From assembly GCF_015244745.1 (NCBI RefSeq), contig NZ_JABCQI010000001.1, forward strand, positions 372,001 through 436,000: a stretch of 64,000 nucleotides of DNA. The letters run 5' to 3'. Below, one piece after another: positions 28,302 to 37,460 of this stretch. Within the stretch, counting starts at the first letter, position 1. Each line of letters opens with the position of its first letter. Source of the stretch: Gluconobacter cadivus. Its GTDB lineage: Bacteria > Pseudomonadota > Alphaproteobacteria > Acetobacterales > Acetobacteraceae. Below the pieces are notes generated by a model. That model worked only from the letters and a program-made list of their open reading frames with translations. It was not told the DNA's origin and made no database searches. The translations under genes and the position numbers were made by a program.

Positions 28302-29579
28302 TCAGCGTTTGCGGATCTGCGCGGCCATTGGTGAAGGCTGGATGCCGTAAGTAATGATTGTTCCGGAAGGGGCGCGCTCGAACTCCGCGGCTTTCGTATA
28401 GAAATCCGACATTGGAAAGAATGGAAAGTGCCAGTCCCGGATACAGGCTGCTGTGACGAGCAGGAGCGCCGAGACTCCCGCGCCCCTCACCGCAGGACGC
28501 GGCGTTTTGGCAAGAACAAAGAATGACCCGAGCAGGGTCAGCATCGCGAAGATGTAATACCGATCGCTCCAGCCGGAATACTGCATGACATGCCACTGGG
28601 GCTGATCAATGGACACCTGAGGATGGGCCAGGGCCGCCGCAAACGTCAGCCCGGAAGCAAGAAGCGCCTCACGGAAAATCGCGGGACCCCGCAGACAGGC
28701 ATAGATCAGGGCGGCGATCCCCAGAATACAGAGTACAACCGCCGGACTGCGATGCTGCCACCACAATGCCGACCCCGCCACATCCGCAGCGGCATGCTGT
28801 CCGAACAAAAGGCCGATCTCGATATTGAGGGCGATGATGCGCATCCCCGTGATGAGCGAGGCGCCAAGTTCGGTGCCGACCCGCTGATGCGCCTTATGCA
28901 GATAGGTCAGCGCCTGCAACCCGACGCACAGAGTAACGAACGCCAGTCGTATCAGATGTGAACGATCTCGGACCGCCGCAACCCGGAGCAGAGCGATCGG
29001 AAACAGGAAGACGCAGAACGGCCCTGTCAGCCCCGACAGCAGCAGGACTGCACCGTCGAACAGGCGCTGCCCCCAGCCCTGTGGCGGCGTGCTCTGGAGA
29101 ACCAGAAACGCCAGAATGGCGAGGTGCCACTGTGAGTTGGTAAGATTGACCTGCACTTCGTAGGAATTGGGCAGTGCGACCATAAACAGCGCGAACAGCA
29201 GACGCGACGTCCTTTCTGGCCATGCCTGATCGAGACGTCCGGTGAGCAGGAACAGAGGTGGCGCGAGTTGCACCAGAAAGGCCACAAACGCAAAAAGGGT
29301 CGGAGCCAGATGGAACGGCAGACCCTGCGCCAGAAGGCCGATCAGGCGGGGGAAGGTCTGGAGATATCCCGTCTCCGGATTGAGCAGGCTGGCCAGACCC
29401 TGCTCATAGGCCTGCGGGTACCAGACCCATGAATCTTCTCCCCAGAACTGCGCCATCAGCAGTGCGCCCGGATGTCTCAGGAACAGGGCCACTGCGAAGA
29501 GCAGTCCCCAAAGCACCATCTGACGCACGGACATCCCACCCTGCGGGATCGTGAGAGCACGCAGATACTCAGTCCTCAT
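28302..29579 (-). CDS. multi-pass membrane protein, GT-C glycosyltransferase-like
   Basis: A 425-residue protein with about ten hydrophobic helices. After the first helix comes FWGEDSWVWYPQAYEQG; an acidic motif in that first external loop is typical of GT-C lipid-sugar glycosyltransferases. PNSYEVQVNLTNSQWHLA is another conserved-looking stretch. The ATG at 29579 overlaps the rodA stop by 11 bases, so it is the last gene of the mre/mrd operon. This placement suggests an envelope role, perhaps in decorating a lipid-linked cell-surface polymer. The family call is tentative. Confidence 0.55.
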   Translation of the reverse strand: MRTEYLRALTIPQGGMSVRQMVLWGLLFAVALFLRHPGALLMAQFWGEDSWVWYPQAYEQGLASLLNPETGYLQTFPRLIGLLAQGLPFHLAPTLFAFVAFLVQLAPPLFLLTGRLDQAWPERTSRLLFALFMVALPNSYEVQVNLTNSQWHLAILAFLVLQSTPPQGWGQRLFDGAVLLLSGLTGPFCVFLFPIALLRVAAVRDRSHLIRLAFVTLCVGLQALTYLHKAHQRVGTELGASLITGMRIIALNIEIGLLFGQHAAADVAGSALWWQHRSPAVVLCILGIAALIYACLRGPAIFREALLASGLTFAAALAHPQVSIDQPQWHVMQYSGWSDRYYIFAMLTLLGSFFVLAKTPRPAVRGAGVSALLLVTAACIRDWHFPFFPMSDFYTKAAEFERAPSGTIITYGIQPSPMAAQIRKR

Positions 29580-30756
29580 CGTCTTCCATCCCTGGATCGC
29601 GTTCATTCCGATGCACCCAGGCGGACATGAGCAGGCCAAAGCCGAACATCATCGTCAGCATCGCCGAACCGCCATAGGAAATCAGCGGCAGCGGCACGCC
29701 ACCGACGGGGATGGCGCCCATAACCATCGACAAGTTTACGGCGCAGTACAGGAAAAAATCCATCGCAATGCCCAGACCCAGCAGCCGCCCGAACTGGTTG
29801 CGGCTGCGGATCGCAATGAGCATTCCGCCCATGACGAGCGTTGCAAGCAGCGTAATGACGGCGATGCCGCCGACAAAACCCCATTCTTCCCCGATCATGG
29901 TGAAGATGAAGTCCGTCTGTTTTTCCGGCAGGAAGTTCAGCTGTCCCTGACTGCCATGCAAATATCCCTCGCCCCACATGCCGCCCGAACCAAGGGCGAT
30001 TTTGGACTGGATGATGTTGTAGCCCGCGCCGAGCGGATCATGTTCGGGATGCAGGAAGGTGTCGATCCGGGCTTTCTGGTAGTCATGCAGATGGCTGTAG
30101 ATCAGCTTTCCCATGAAAGGCAGCGGCGCCACGAGCAGCAGGATTTGCCACAGCCGCATTCCTGCCGCGAAGAACATCGTCGCCCCGATGACGCCGATGA
30201 TGGTGGCCGTGCCGAGATTGGGTTCCTTGAGCACCAGCAGGACCGGCAGCAATGTCAGGAGCGCTGGCGGGATCAGGCGCAGCGGATTGCCCATCCGCTC
30301 GTTGCCGATGCGGTGAAACCACGTCGCCAGCATCAGGACGAGGCCGATCTTGGCGAATTCGGAGGGCTGGAACTGCATCCCCGCCAGATTGATCCAGCGC
30401 TCCGCCCCCTTCCCCACATGCCCCATCCGCAACACAAGGGCGAGCAGCGTGACCGAAAGCAGATAGACCGGAACCGCCGCCATCCGCAGAACGCGCGGAC
30501 TGACGAGCGAGACCGCAATCATCATGACAAGGCCGAAGCCGAACCGCACCATCTGCGGCCCGGCGAACGGCTTGGCCGACCCACCACCTGCGGAATAGAG
30601 GGCAATATAGCCTACGCCCGCCAGCACACAGACCAGCAGGACATACAGCCAGTTGACCTGCAACAAACGCGCCATGGGCCTGAAATCAGGCTCGGCACGC
30701 AGGAGGCGGCGGTCGGATTTGAGAAAGCCGAACGTGTTCAGGCCGTTGCGTTTCAT
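29569..30756 (-). CDS. rodA: SEDS peptidoglycan glycosyltransferase RodA
   Basis: Ten-helix polymerase of the elongasome, 395 residues, paired with PBP2. Signatures are QPSEFAKIGLVLMLATWF, KEPNLGTATI, and the C-terminal PVGGVPLPLISYGGSAMLT. The ATG overlaps the mrdA stop by 4 bases. Confidence 0.95.
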   Translation of the reverse strand: MKRNGLNTFGFLKSDRRLLRAEPDFRPMARLLQVNWLYVLLVCVLAGVGYIALYSAGGGSAKPFAGPQMVRFGFGLVMMIAVSLVSPRVLRMAAVPVYLLSVTLLALVLRMGHVGKGAERWINLAGMQFQPSEFAKIGLVLMLATWFHRIGNERMGNPLRLIPPALLTLLPVLLVLKEPNLGTATIIGVIGATMFFAAGMRLWQILLLVAPLPFMGKLIYSHLHDYQKARIDTFLHPEHDPLGAGYNIIQSKIALGSGGMWGEGYLHGSQGQLNFLPEKQTDFIFTMIGEEWGFVGGIAVITLLATLVMGGMLIAIRSRNQFGRLLGLGIAMDFFLYCAVNLSMVMGAIPVGGVPLPLISYGGSAMLTMMFGFGLLMSAWVHRNERDPGMEDDED

Positions 30757-32756
30757 TGCGTCGCTCCCCGCTCCGGCTGATCGTCTTCAACGGGACTATC
30801 CGTGGGAGCAGAAGCGCTGGCTTCAGCCGGGACGGACGGCGTTTGTGCCGCCGCAGGGGGTTGCGGAGCGACAGGTCGGACGTCACTGGCCGGATCGCGC
30901 AGCAGAGTATCGGTCATGATGAGTTTGGCGAGCGGAGCGGCTTCGTCCGCGCCCGCATTGCCATGTTCCACCACCACCGCGACGGCATATTTCGGATTAT
31001 CGTACGGCGCAAAGCAGATGAACAGCGCGTGCGGGCGATATTCCCAAGGCAGGTTCATGGAGTTGAAGTGTCCGGATTCACGCAGTGCCCGCGACACACG
31101 CCGGACCTGCGCCGAGCCTGTCTTTCCAGCCATCTGGACCCCCGGCAGGTCCAGCCGTGCCTTAGGGGCCGTGCCGTGCTGATCGTTGACGACTGCAAAC
31201 ATGCCGCCACGCACGACATCCAGAAATTCCGGCGGCAGATCGACCTTTGGCACATCGTCCGTGGAAGCCATTGTGGAAATCTGGTCATTGGTCGCCCGCA
31301 GCAGATGCGGCTGAACATTGCGGCCCGAAGCGATGCGGGAGGTATAGGTCGCAAGCTCCAGCGGCGTGACCTGCACGAAGCCCTGCCCGATGCCGGCATT
31401 GACCGTATCGCCGCCATTCCAGTGAAAGCCGTGCTTCTGGCGCCATTCCGGTGTCGGGATCACACCGGACCGGACATGGGGCAGTTCGATATCCGGCCTG
31501 ACACCCAGACCCATCAGGTTGCCGACGGCCTTGATCGGGTCCATGCCGCAACGACGCGCCACTTCGTAGAAATAGACGTCACAGGAATATTTCAGACCCT
31601 CGCGCATGTTGATCATGCCGTGGCCCCAGCGGTTCCAGCAATGGAAACGCACGCCACCCAGATCGTAATATCCGGGGCAGTTGAAACGGTCCTGCGCCGT
31701 AACGGAACCGGATTTAAGGGCTGCGAGCGCCACGGCGGGCTTGAAGGTCGAGCCGGGCGGATAAAGACCAGACACGGCCTTGTCCACGAGCGGCGTACGC
31801 GGATCACTGGCCCATTCGTTCCATTGGGCATGACTTACGCCTGAATCGAACAGGGACGGATCGAAAGACGGGGTGCTGACCATCGCCATCACCTCACCGT
31901 TCCGACAGTCCATGACGACCGCACTCGCCACACGGTCTTCAAGACGATCCAGCACTTGCTGCTGCAGGACGGAATCCAGCGTCAGGCGCACGTCCTCGCC
32001 CTGCTGCCCTTCCACGCGGTCGATCTCGCCAATGACGCGCCCGACCGCGTTGACTTCCATCTCAACGGAACCCGGTTCGCCACGCAGCGAGGCTTCCTGC
32101 GTCTGCTCGATCCCGGCGCGACCGACGCGCATCCCCGGAAGCGAGAGCGTCGTGTCCTTCGCCACGTCCTCTTCGTTCGGAGGCGCAACATAACCCACGA
32201 TATGGGCGGTCAGTCCTTTGAACGGATAAAGCCGCGTCGAGCCGACATCGACCAGTACACCCGGCAAAGAGGGCGCATTCAGTTCGATCCGGGCCATGTC
32301 GTCCCAGGACAGGAATTCATGCAGCGTGACAGGGACGTATTTATGGACGTGTCGCAGATCACGCTCGATACGCGCGCGGTCATGCTCGTCCAAAGGCACG
32401 ATCTGGGAAAAACGCTCGATAACGGCCGGGATGTCGGTCGTTTCTTCCGGCATCAGCAGCGCGCGCCAGCTCACCTTGTTGTCCGCAAGCGCCACGCCGA
32501 AACGGTCATGGACCGTGCCGCGGGCAGGCGCGAGAAGACGTTTGCTGGTGCGGTTACGCTCGGCAAGCTGGCGCAGATGGCCGCCATCCACGACCTGAAG
32601 ATTGTACAGTCGCCGCCCGAGCACACCCAGAACCCCGGCCTGCACGGCCATGACCAGCAGAGCGCGGCGCGTGAAAACGCCGCGCCCCGAACGCACAGGC
32701 TCAGCCTGACGTTTCTGGCGTATCCGCGAGCGGAAAGGGGTGTTTCGGGAAAACAT
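30753..32756 (-). CDS. mrdA: penicillin-binding protein 2, elongasome transpeptidase
   Basis: Class B PBP, 667 residues. A membrane anchor lies at about 29-48 (FTRRALLVMAVQAGVLGVL), then a dimerisation domain with RLYPFKGLTAHIVGYV. The transpeptidase domain has all three motifs: STFK near residue 333, SCD near 388, KTG near 544. A Pro/Ala-rich tail follows. Lies between mreD and rodA, as is standard. Confidence 0.96.
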   Translation of the reverse strand: MFSRNTPFRSRIRQKRQAEPVRSGRGVFTRRALLVMAVQAGVLGVLGRRLYNLQVVDGGHLRQLAERNRTSKRLLAPARGTVHDRFGVALADNKVSWRALLMPEETTDIPAVIERFSQIVPLDEHDRARIERDLRHVHKYVPVTLHEFLSWDDMARIELNAPSLPGVLVDVGSTRLYPFKGLTAHIVGYVAPPNEEDVAKDTTLSLPGMRVGRAGIEQTQEASLRGEPGSVEMEVNAVGRVIGEIDRVEGQQGEDVRLTLDSVLQQQVLDRLEDRVASAVVMDCRNGEVMAMVSTPSFDPSLFDSGVSHAQWNEWASDPRTPLVDKAVSGLYPPGSTFKPAVALAALKSGSVTAQDRFNCPGYYDLGGVRFHCWNRWGHGMINMREGLKYSCDVYFYEVARRCGMDPIKAVGNLMGLGVRPDIELPHVRSGVIPTPEWRQKHGFHWNGGDTVNAGIGQGFVQVTPLELATYTSRIASGRNVQPHLLRATNDQISTMASTDDVPKVDLPPEFLDVVRGGMFAVVNDQHGTAPKARLDLPGVQMAGKTGSAQVRRVSRALRESGHFNSMNLPWEYRPHALFICFAPYDNPKYAVAVVVEHGNAGADEAAPLAKLIMTDTLLRDPASDVRPVAPQPPAAAQTPSVPAEASASAPTDSPVEDDQPERGATQ

Positions 32757-32819
32757 CAGGGCAGGAATTCAGATCCGGAAAAGAAAACAGCCTTCGACGC
32801 GGCACGCAGAAGGACGCTG

Positions 32820-33386
32820 TCAGGCCTGATCGGGATTGGCAAATGTGCGGCGTCCCCAGACGAACAGCGCGGTCAGGCTGGGATAGATACCGATTGTCAG
32901 CGCCGCCTGAAAGAGGCCAGGTGCGGGAGAGAGGAGTGCCACGGCGTGCAGACACACCAGCGCCCACTGAAAGAAGGAGGCGATTATAGCAAAAATACTG
33001 AAAATCAGCCACCCTATGAGAAATCCCAGGCGCGACAGGCCATAACGCCAGTGATGCGCCACGCCGTAAATCACCAGAAGCGACAGCAGCACCGTTCCCG
33101 GCGGCCCGAAGCTGAAAATTTCCACGACCAGCCCACACAGAAAGACCGCCAGTGCGGGCATGGAGCGGGGGCGGCTATGGGCCCAGAACCAGACCGTACA
33201 CATCGCAATCCCGAATTGAAGCTGTGCCTGTCCGGGGATTCCAAACGGCGCGGACAGCAGGATGGCGGAGAACATGATGAACAACGACGGCATCGCCGCC
33301 CGGATGGACATGTCGAGCGCGCGGCGGAAAGTCTGTTTGGGTTCGACTGCGGAATGCAGATGGGGCGTGGAGTTCTCGGCGACCAT
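32820..33386 (-). CDS. mreD: rod shape-determining protein MreD
   Basis: A 188-residue inner-membrane protein with about five helices. MreD sequences are weakly conserved, so the call rests on helix count, size and position between mreC and mrdA. The start is 4 bp from the mreC stop. Confidence 0.85.
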   Translation of the reverse strand: MVAENSTPHLHSAVEPKQTFRRALDMSIRAAMPSLFIMFSAILLSAPFGIPGQAQLQFGIAMCTVWFWAHSRPRSMPALAVFLCGLVVEIFSFGPPGTVLLSLLVIYGVAHHWRYGLSRLGFLIGWLIFSIFAIIASFFQWALVCLHAVALLSPAPGLFQAALTIGIYPSLTALFVWGRRTFANPDQA

Positions 33387-33390
33387 GCGC

Positions 33391-34320
33391 TTACTGCCCT
33401 CCCCGTCCCGGCATATCCGGCAGGTTGGGCAGCCATGAAAATGGCAACGGCCCGATAAGCGGATTCTGCGGCAGCTTCTTTACCCGCACACGGCCCGGCG
33501 CATCCGGTGCTTGCGAATCGTCGTCGCCATAATCAAACACGCGCACGATATCGAGACGGTCCAGATCCGCATCCGGCACCACAACCGGGCGGTTCGGTGC
33601 GCTGTAATGCACCGTACCGACCGGCAGTCCGGCAGGCATCGTGCTCTGGCCCCGCGTCTCAACGCGCTCGCCTTCAACGGGATGATGGTCCTGCGGATAG
33701 AAAATCAGACGCGGCGCGGCGGTATCGTCACCGGCCATGATCGCATCCCCATGCGAGGAGGCCAGCGTGACGGGAATACGGCTGGCGTCGTCATTGATCA
33801 TCAGAACACGGACCGTATGGGGGCCGACTTCCGTCACACGGCCCAGCAATCCGGCTGCATCCAGCGCGACATCCCCGATCCGGACCTGATGGCCACTGCC
33901 CACATCCAGCAGAACCGCCCGCGAATAGGGGCCGCCATCATCGCGGGTGACGCGCCCCGTCACGTACTGGGGAACTGTCTGCGGGATCCAGTGCAGGCTG
34001 TTTTTCAGACGGCCATTTTCCGCCGCCAGCGCAACCGCCACATCGTACCAGTGTCGCAGGGCGCGGTTTTCGTCCCGAAGACGAGAATTCTCTTTGGCAA
34101 GATCGGTCGCGCCGCGCAGATCCGTCAGCCAGACCATCGCACGTTCCTGCGGCCAGACCAGCCCATGATAGGCCGGGGCCATGAAATCCGTCGCCATCAG
34201 TCGCACGCCGTCAACGGCCGGACGACGGACCAGCCCCAGAAGGACAAGCCCGACCGCCAGCAGGATCAGGAGAGGCAGGATGGCCTTTGCAAGCACCTGC
34301 CGGGCATGGATGGACAGCAT
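33391..34320 (-). CDS. mreC: rod shape-determining protein MreC
   Basis: A periplasmic scaffold of 309 residues. One N-terminal membrane helix (ILPLLILLAVGLVLLGLV), a coiled coil at about 60-105 (LAKENSRLRDENRALRHW), then the two-lobed beta domain with TGRVTRDDGGPYSRAVLLDVG, GLLGRVTEVG and VLMINDDASRIPV. The tail beyond about 260 is Pro-rich and variable. Confidence 0.94.
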   Translation of the reverse strand: MLSIHARQVLAKAILPLLILLAVGLVLLGLVRRPAVDGVRLMATDFMAPAYHGLVWPQERAMVWLTDLRGATDLAKENSRLRDENRALRHWYDVAVALAAENGRLKNSLHWIPQTVPQYVTGRVTRDDGGPYSRAVLLDVGSGHQVRIGDVALDAAGLLGRVTEVGPHTVRVLMINDDASRIPVTLASSHGDAIMAGDDTAAPRLIFYPQDHHPVEGERVETRGQSTMPAGLPVGTVHYSAPNRPVVVPDADLDRLDIVRVFDYGDDDSQAPDAPGRVRVKKLPQNPLIGPLPFSWLPNLPDMPGRGGQ

Positions 34321-34337
34321 CCGGCGTCAGCCAGTCC

Positions 34338-35697
<1,360 letters not shown>

Positions 35698-35952
35698 ATG
35701 AAAACCCTTACAACACCCCGCTTTCTGGCAGCTCTGGCTCTCTGTGGCGTCGCTCTCACCGGCTGCGGCAGCCCGTATGACAGCGGATCCCGTGCCGGGT
35801 CCGGCGCCCTGATCGGTGCAGGTGGTGGTGCAGCAATCGGCGCGCTGGCCGGTGGCGGACGCGGTGCGCTCATCGGTGCGCTGGCTGGTGGCGGCACGGG
35901 GGCCGCAGTTGGTGCCGCAACGACACCTAACCGCCCACGCAACGGATATTGA
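35698..35952 (+). CDS. small glycine-zipper lipoprotein
   Basis: An 84-residue protein with a lipoprotein signal (cleavage before Cys in ALTGCGSPY). Two copies of GxxxGxxxG-type segments follow (GALIGAGGGAAIGALAGGG, then RGALIGALAGGGTGAAVG), and it ends TTPNRPRNGY. Such glycine-zipper proteins insert into or line membranes, and some are osmotically induced. The next gene is a homologue. Confidence 0.75.
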   Translation: MKTLTTPRFLAALALCGVALTGCGSPYDSGSRAGSGALIGAGGGAAIGALAGGGRGALIGALAGGGTGAAVGAATTPNRPRNGY

Positions 35953-35999
35953 GCTATAAGCAGCGCTCACTCCGTGAGAGACGATCAAGGATTCGGACT

Positions 36000-36500
36000 A
36001 TGAGGACCGCTTTTTCCCATACTGGCCTGCGCTGCACGGCGTTGGTCGGAGCATTTGCCACGATCATGGCTCTGGGTGGATGTGAAGGGAATTACAACCC
36101 TGGCTCCCGCGCACTGGGAGGCGGCCTTTTAGGCGGCGGAACAGGTGCGGCGATCGGCGCTCTGGCGGGCGGCGGTCGTGGCGCAGCGATCGGTGCTCTG
36201 GCAGGCGGCGTTCTGGGTGCCGGTGCAGGTGCGATCACCACACCCAACCGCCCCAGTTCCCAGAGCGGCTATGGCCAGCAGCAGGGTTATTACAACAATC
36301 AGCAGGGTGCTTACCCGCAGCAGCAGGGTCAGTACATGCAGCCGCAGTACCAGTGTCCGCCGAACACGAACTGCCAGCAGTCGCAATATCCCAATAGCTA
36401 CCCAAACAATACCTACCCGCCCAATAGCGGATATTCCCAGCAGGGTGGCTATCAGCAGCAACCCCCGGCCCAGAGCTATCCGGGCAATTACGGCTACTGA
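36000..36500 (+). CDS. glycine-zipper lipoprotein with Gln/Tyr/Asn-rich tail
   Basis: A 166-residue homologue of the preceding gene. Lipobox cysteine in MALGGCEGNY, then GAAIGALAGGGRGAAIGALAG and TTPNRPSS. Unlike its neighbour it has an 80-residue low-complexity tail of Gln, Tyr, Asn, Pro and Ser, ending SYPGNYGY. Shared zipper plus TTPNRP shows tandem duplication, followed by gain or loss of the tail. ATG chosen at 36000; the frame runs back to 35949 inside the previous gene. Confidence 0.7.
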   Translation: MRTAFSHTGLRCTALVGAFATIMALGGCEGNYNPGSRALGGGLLGGGTGAAIGALAGGGRGAAIGALAGGVLGAGAGAITTPNRPSSQSGYGQQQGYYNNQQGAYPQQQGQYMQPQYQCPPNTNCQQSQYPNSYPNNTYPPNSGYSQQGGYQQQPPAQSYPGNYGY

Positions 36501-36525
36501 GCCGTAACACCCCGCCCCATCGACC

Positions 36526-37293
36526 TCAGATCATTCTCAGGCCGATAATGGCCAGAAGGATGCCCAGAAACCATCTCTGTGCATCCTCTGGCAGCCGTCC
36601 TGCCAGAAGCGTTCCCAACAGAATGCCAGGAATGGACCCCATCAGCAGTTCTACAAGCACGACGGAATCGACCGCGCCCTGAAGCCAGTGTCCGCCACCG
36701 GCCAGAAGCGCCAGCGGGACGGCATGTGCGATATCCGTCGCCACCAGTTCGCGCGTACTGACACGCGGATAAAGCACCGTCAGCGCGGCCATGCCGATTG
36801 CCCCGGCCCCGACGGATGACAGCGTGACCAGCGTTCCGAGAACGACCCCCAGAACGACCGTCAGCACATCAACCGTCTGCGGACGCAGCGTACCGGCATT
36901 GGCAGACCATTTCTGAAGCCACGGCTTGAACAGAATGGCAGGCACCGTCAGCAGGAGTGCTACGCCCAGCACTTCGGTGATGAGTTTCGAGATGAACGGG
37001 CTCGGACCGTAGTGACGCAGGAAGATAAGACACAGCAGACCGGCCGGAAGACTTCCCGCCATCTGAAGAAGAACGATCCTCCATCGTACAACACCGTGAT
37101 GGCGATTGAGCGCCGTCCCGAAGATCTTGGTGATGGCCGCATAAAGCAGATCGGTGCCGACCGCCGATTGCGGTTTGACGCCGAAAAGCAGGATCAGCAG
37201 AGGGGTCATCAGGGACCCACCACCCACGCCGGTCATTCCAACCAGAAAGCCTACCAGCAGTCCTGAAAGCGTATAGAGCCATGAATGCGGCAT
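36526..37293 (-). CDS. TauE/SafE family sulfite/organosulfonate exporter
   Basis: A 255-residue membrane protein with about eight helices. SGLLVGFLVGMTGVGGGSLM and its repeat-like partner LGTLVTLSSVGAGAIGMAAL are the paired family motifs. Members export sulfite, sulfoacetate or related sulfur compounds. Two inverted repeats in its upstream region (37302-37319 and 37362-37378) suggest tight control, perhaps by an ArsR-type sulfide/persulfide sensor, although no regulator gene is adjacent. Confidence 0.85.
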   Translation of the reverse strand: MPHSWLYTLSGLLVGFLVGMTGVGGGSLMTPLLILLFGVKPQSAVGTDLLYAAITKIFGTALNRHHGVVRWRIVLLQMAGSLPAGLLCLIFLRHYGPSPFISKLITEVLGVALLLTVPAILFKPWLQKWSANAGTLRPQTVDVLTVVLGVVLGTLVTLSSVGAGAIGMAALTVLYPRVSTRELVATDIAHAVPLALLAGGGHWLQGAVDSVVLVELLMGSIPGILLGTLLAGRLPEDAQRWFLGILLAIIGLRMI

Positions 37294-37301
37294 GAGGGTT
37301 C

Positions 37302-37319
37302 CTTATCCGGCCAGATAAG
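37302..37319 (-). promoter_or_regulatory. inverted repeat overlapping the TauE/SafE ribosome site
   Basis: CTTATC-N6-GATAAG lies 9-26 bases before the ATG. On the minus strand its second arm runs into AAGGAA, the likely ribosome site, so it could be an operator or a translation-blocking hairpin. Confidence 0.45.
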
Positions 37320-37361
37320 AAAACCATACCGATCGTATTATGTTTGTCCACTGCTTATATA

Positions 37362-37378
37362 AACTATATTATATAGTT
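37362..37378 (-). promoter_or_regulatory. A/T-rich palindrome upstream of the TauE/SafE gene
   Basis: AACTATAT-t-ATATAGTT, a perfect 17-bp palindrome about 70 bases before the gene. TGGACA, a 16-base spacer and TATGGT follow on the minus strand as a possible promoter. A/T-rich palindromes like this are bound by ArsR/BigR-type sulfur-sensing repressors. Confidence 0.5.
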
Positions 37379-37394
37379 GATACGTGTAACAGAC

Positions 37395-37431
37395 AAAAAA
37401 AACGGGCATGCAGAGATCCTCTGCATGCCCG
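37395..37431 (-). terminator. intrinsic terminator of leuA
   Basis: A perfect 13-bp stem CGGGCATGCAGAG / CTCTGCATGCCCG with an ATC loop; on the minus strand followed by U8 (A-run 37395-37402 on plus). Confidence 0.9.
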
Positions 37432-37460
37432 GTGACTGAAGCCGAACCGTTTCGGTTGGA

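Noticed and set aside
31956-33458. 500-codon plus-strand frame opposite mrdA/mreD
   Set aside because: Shadow of the elongasome operon; low-complexity Arg/His/Gln sequence.
35949-35999. Overlapping N-terminal extension of the second lipoprotein
   Set aside because: Would destroy the lipoprotein signal; ATG at 36000 fits.
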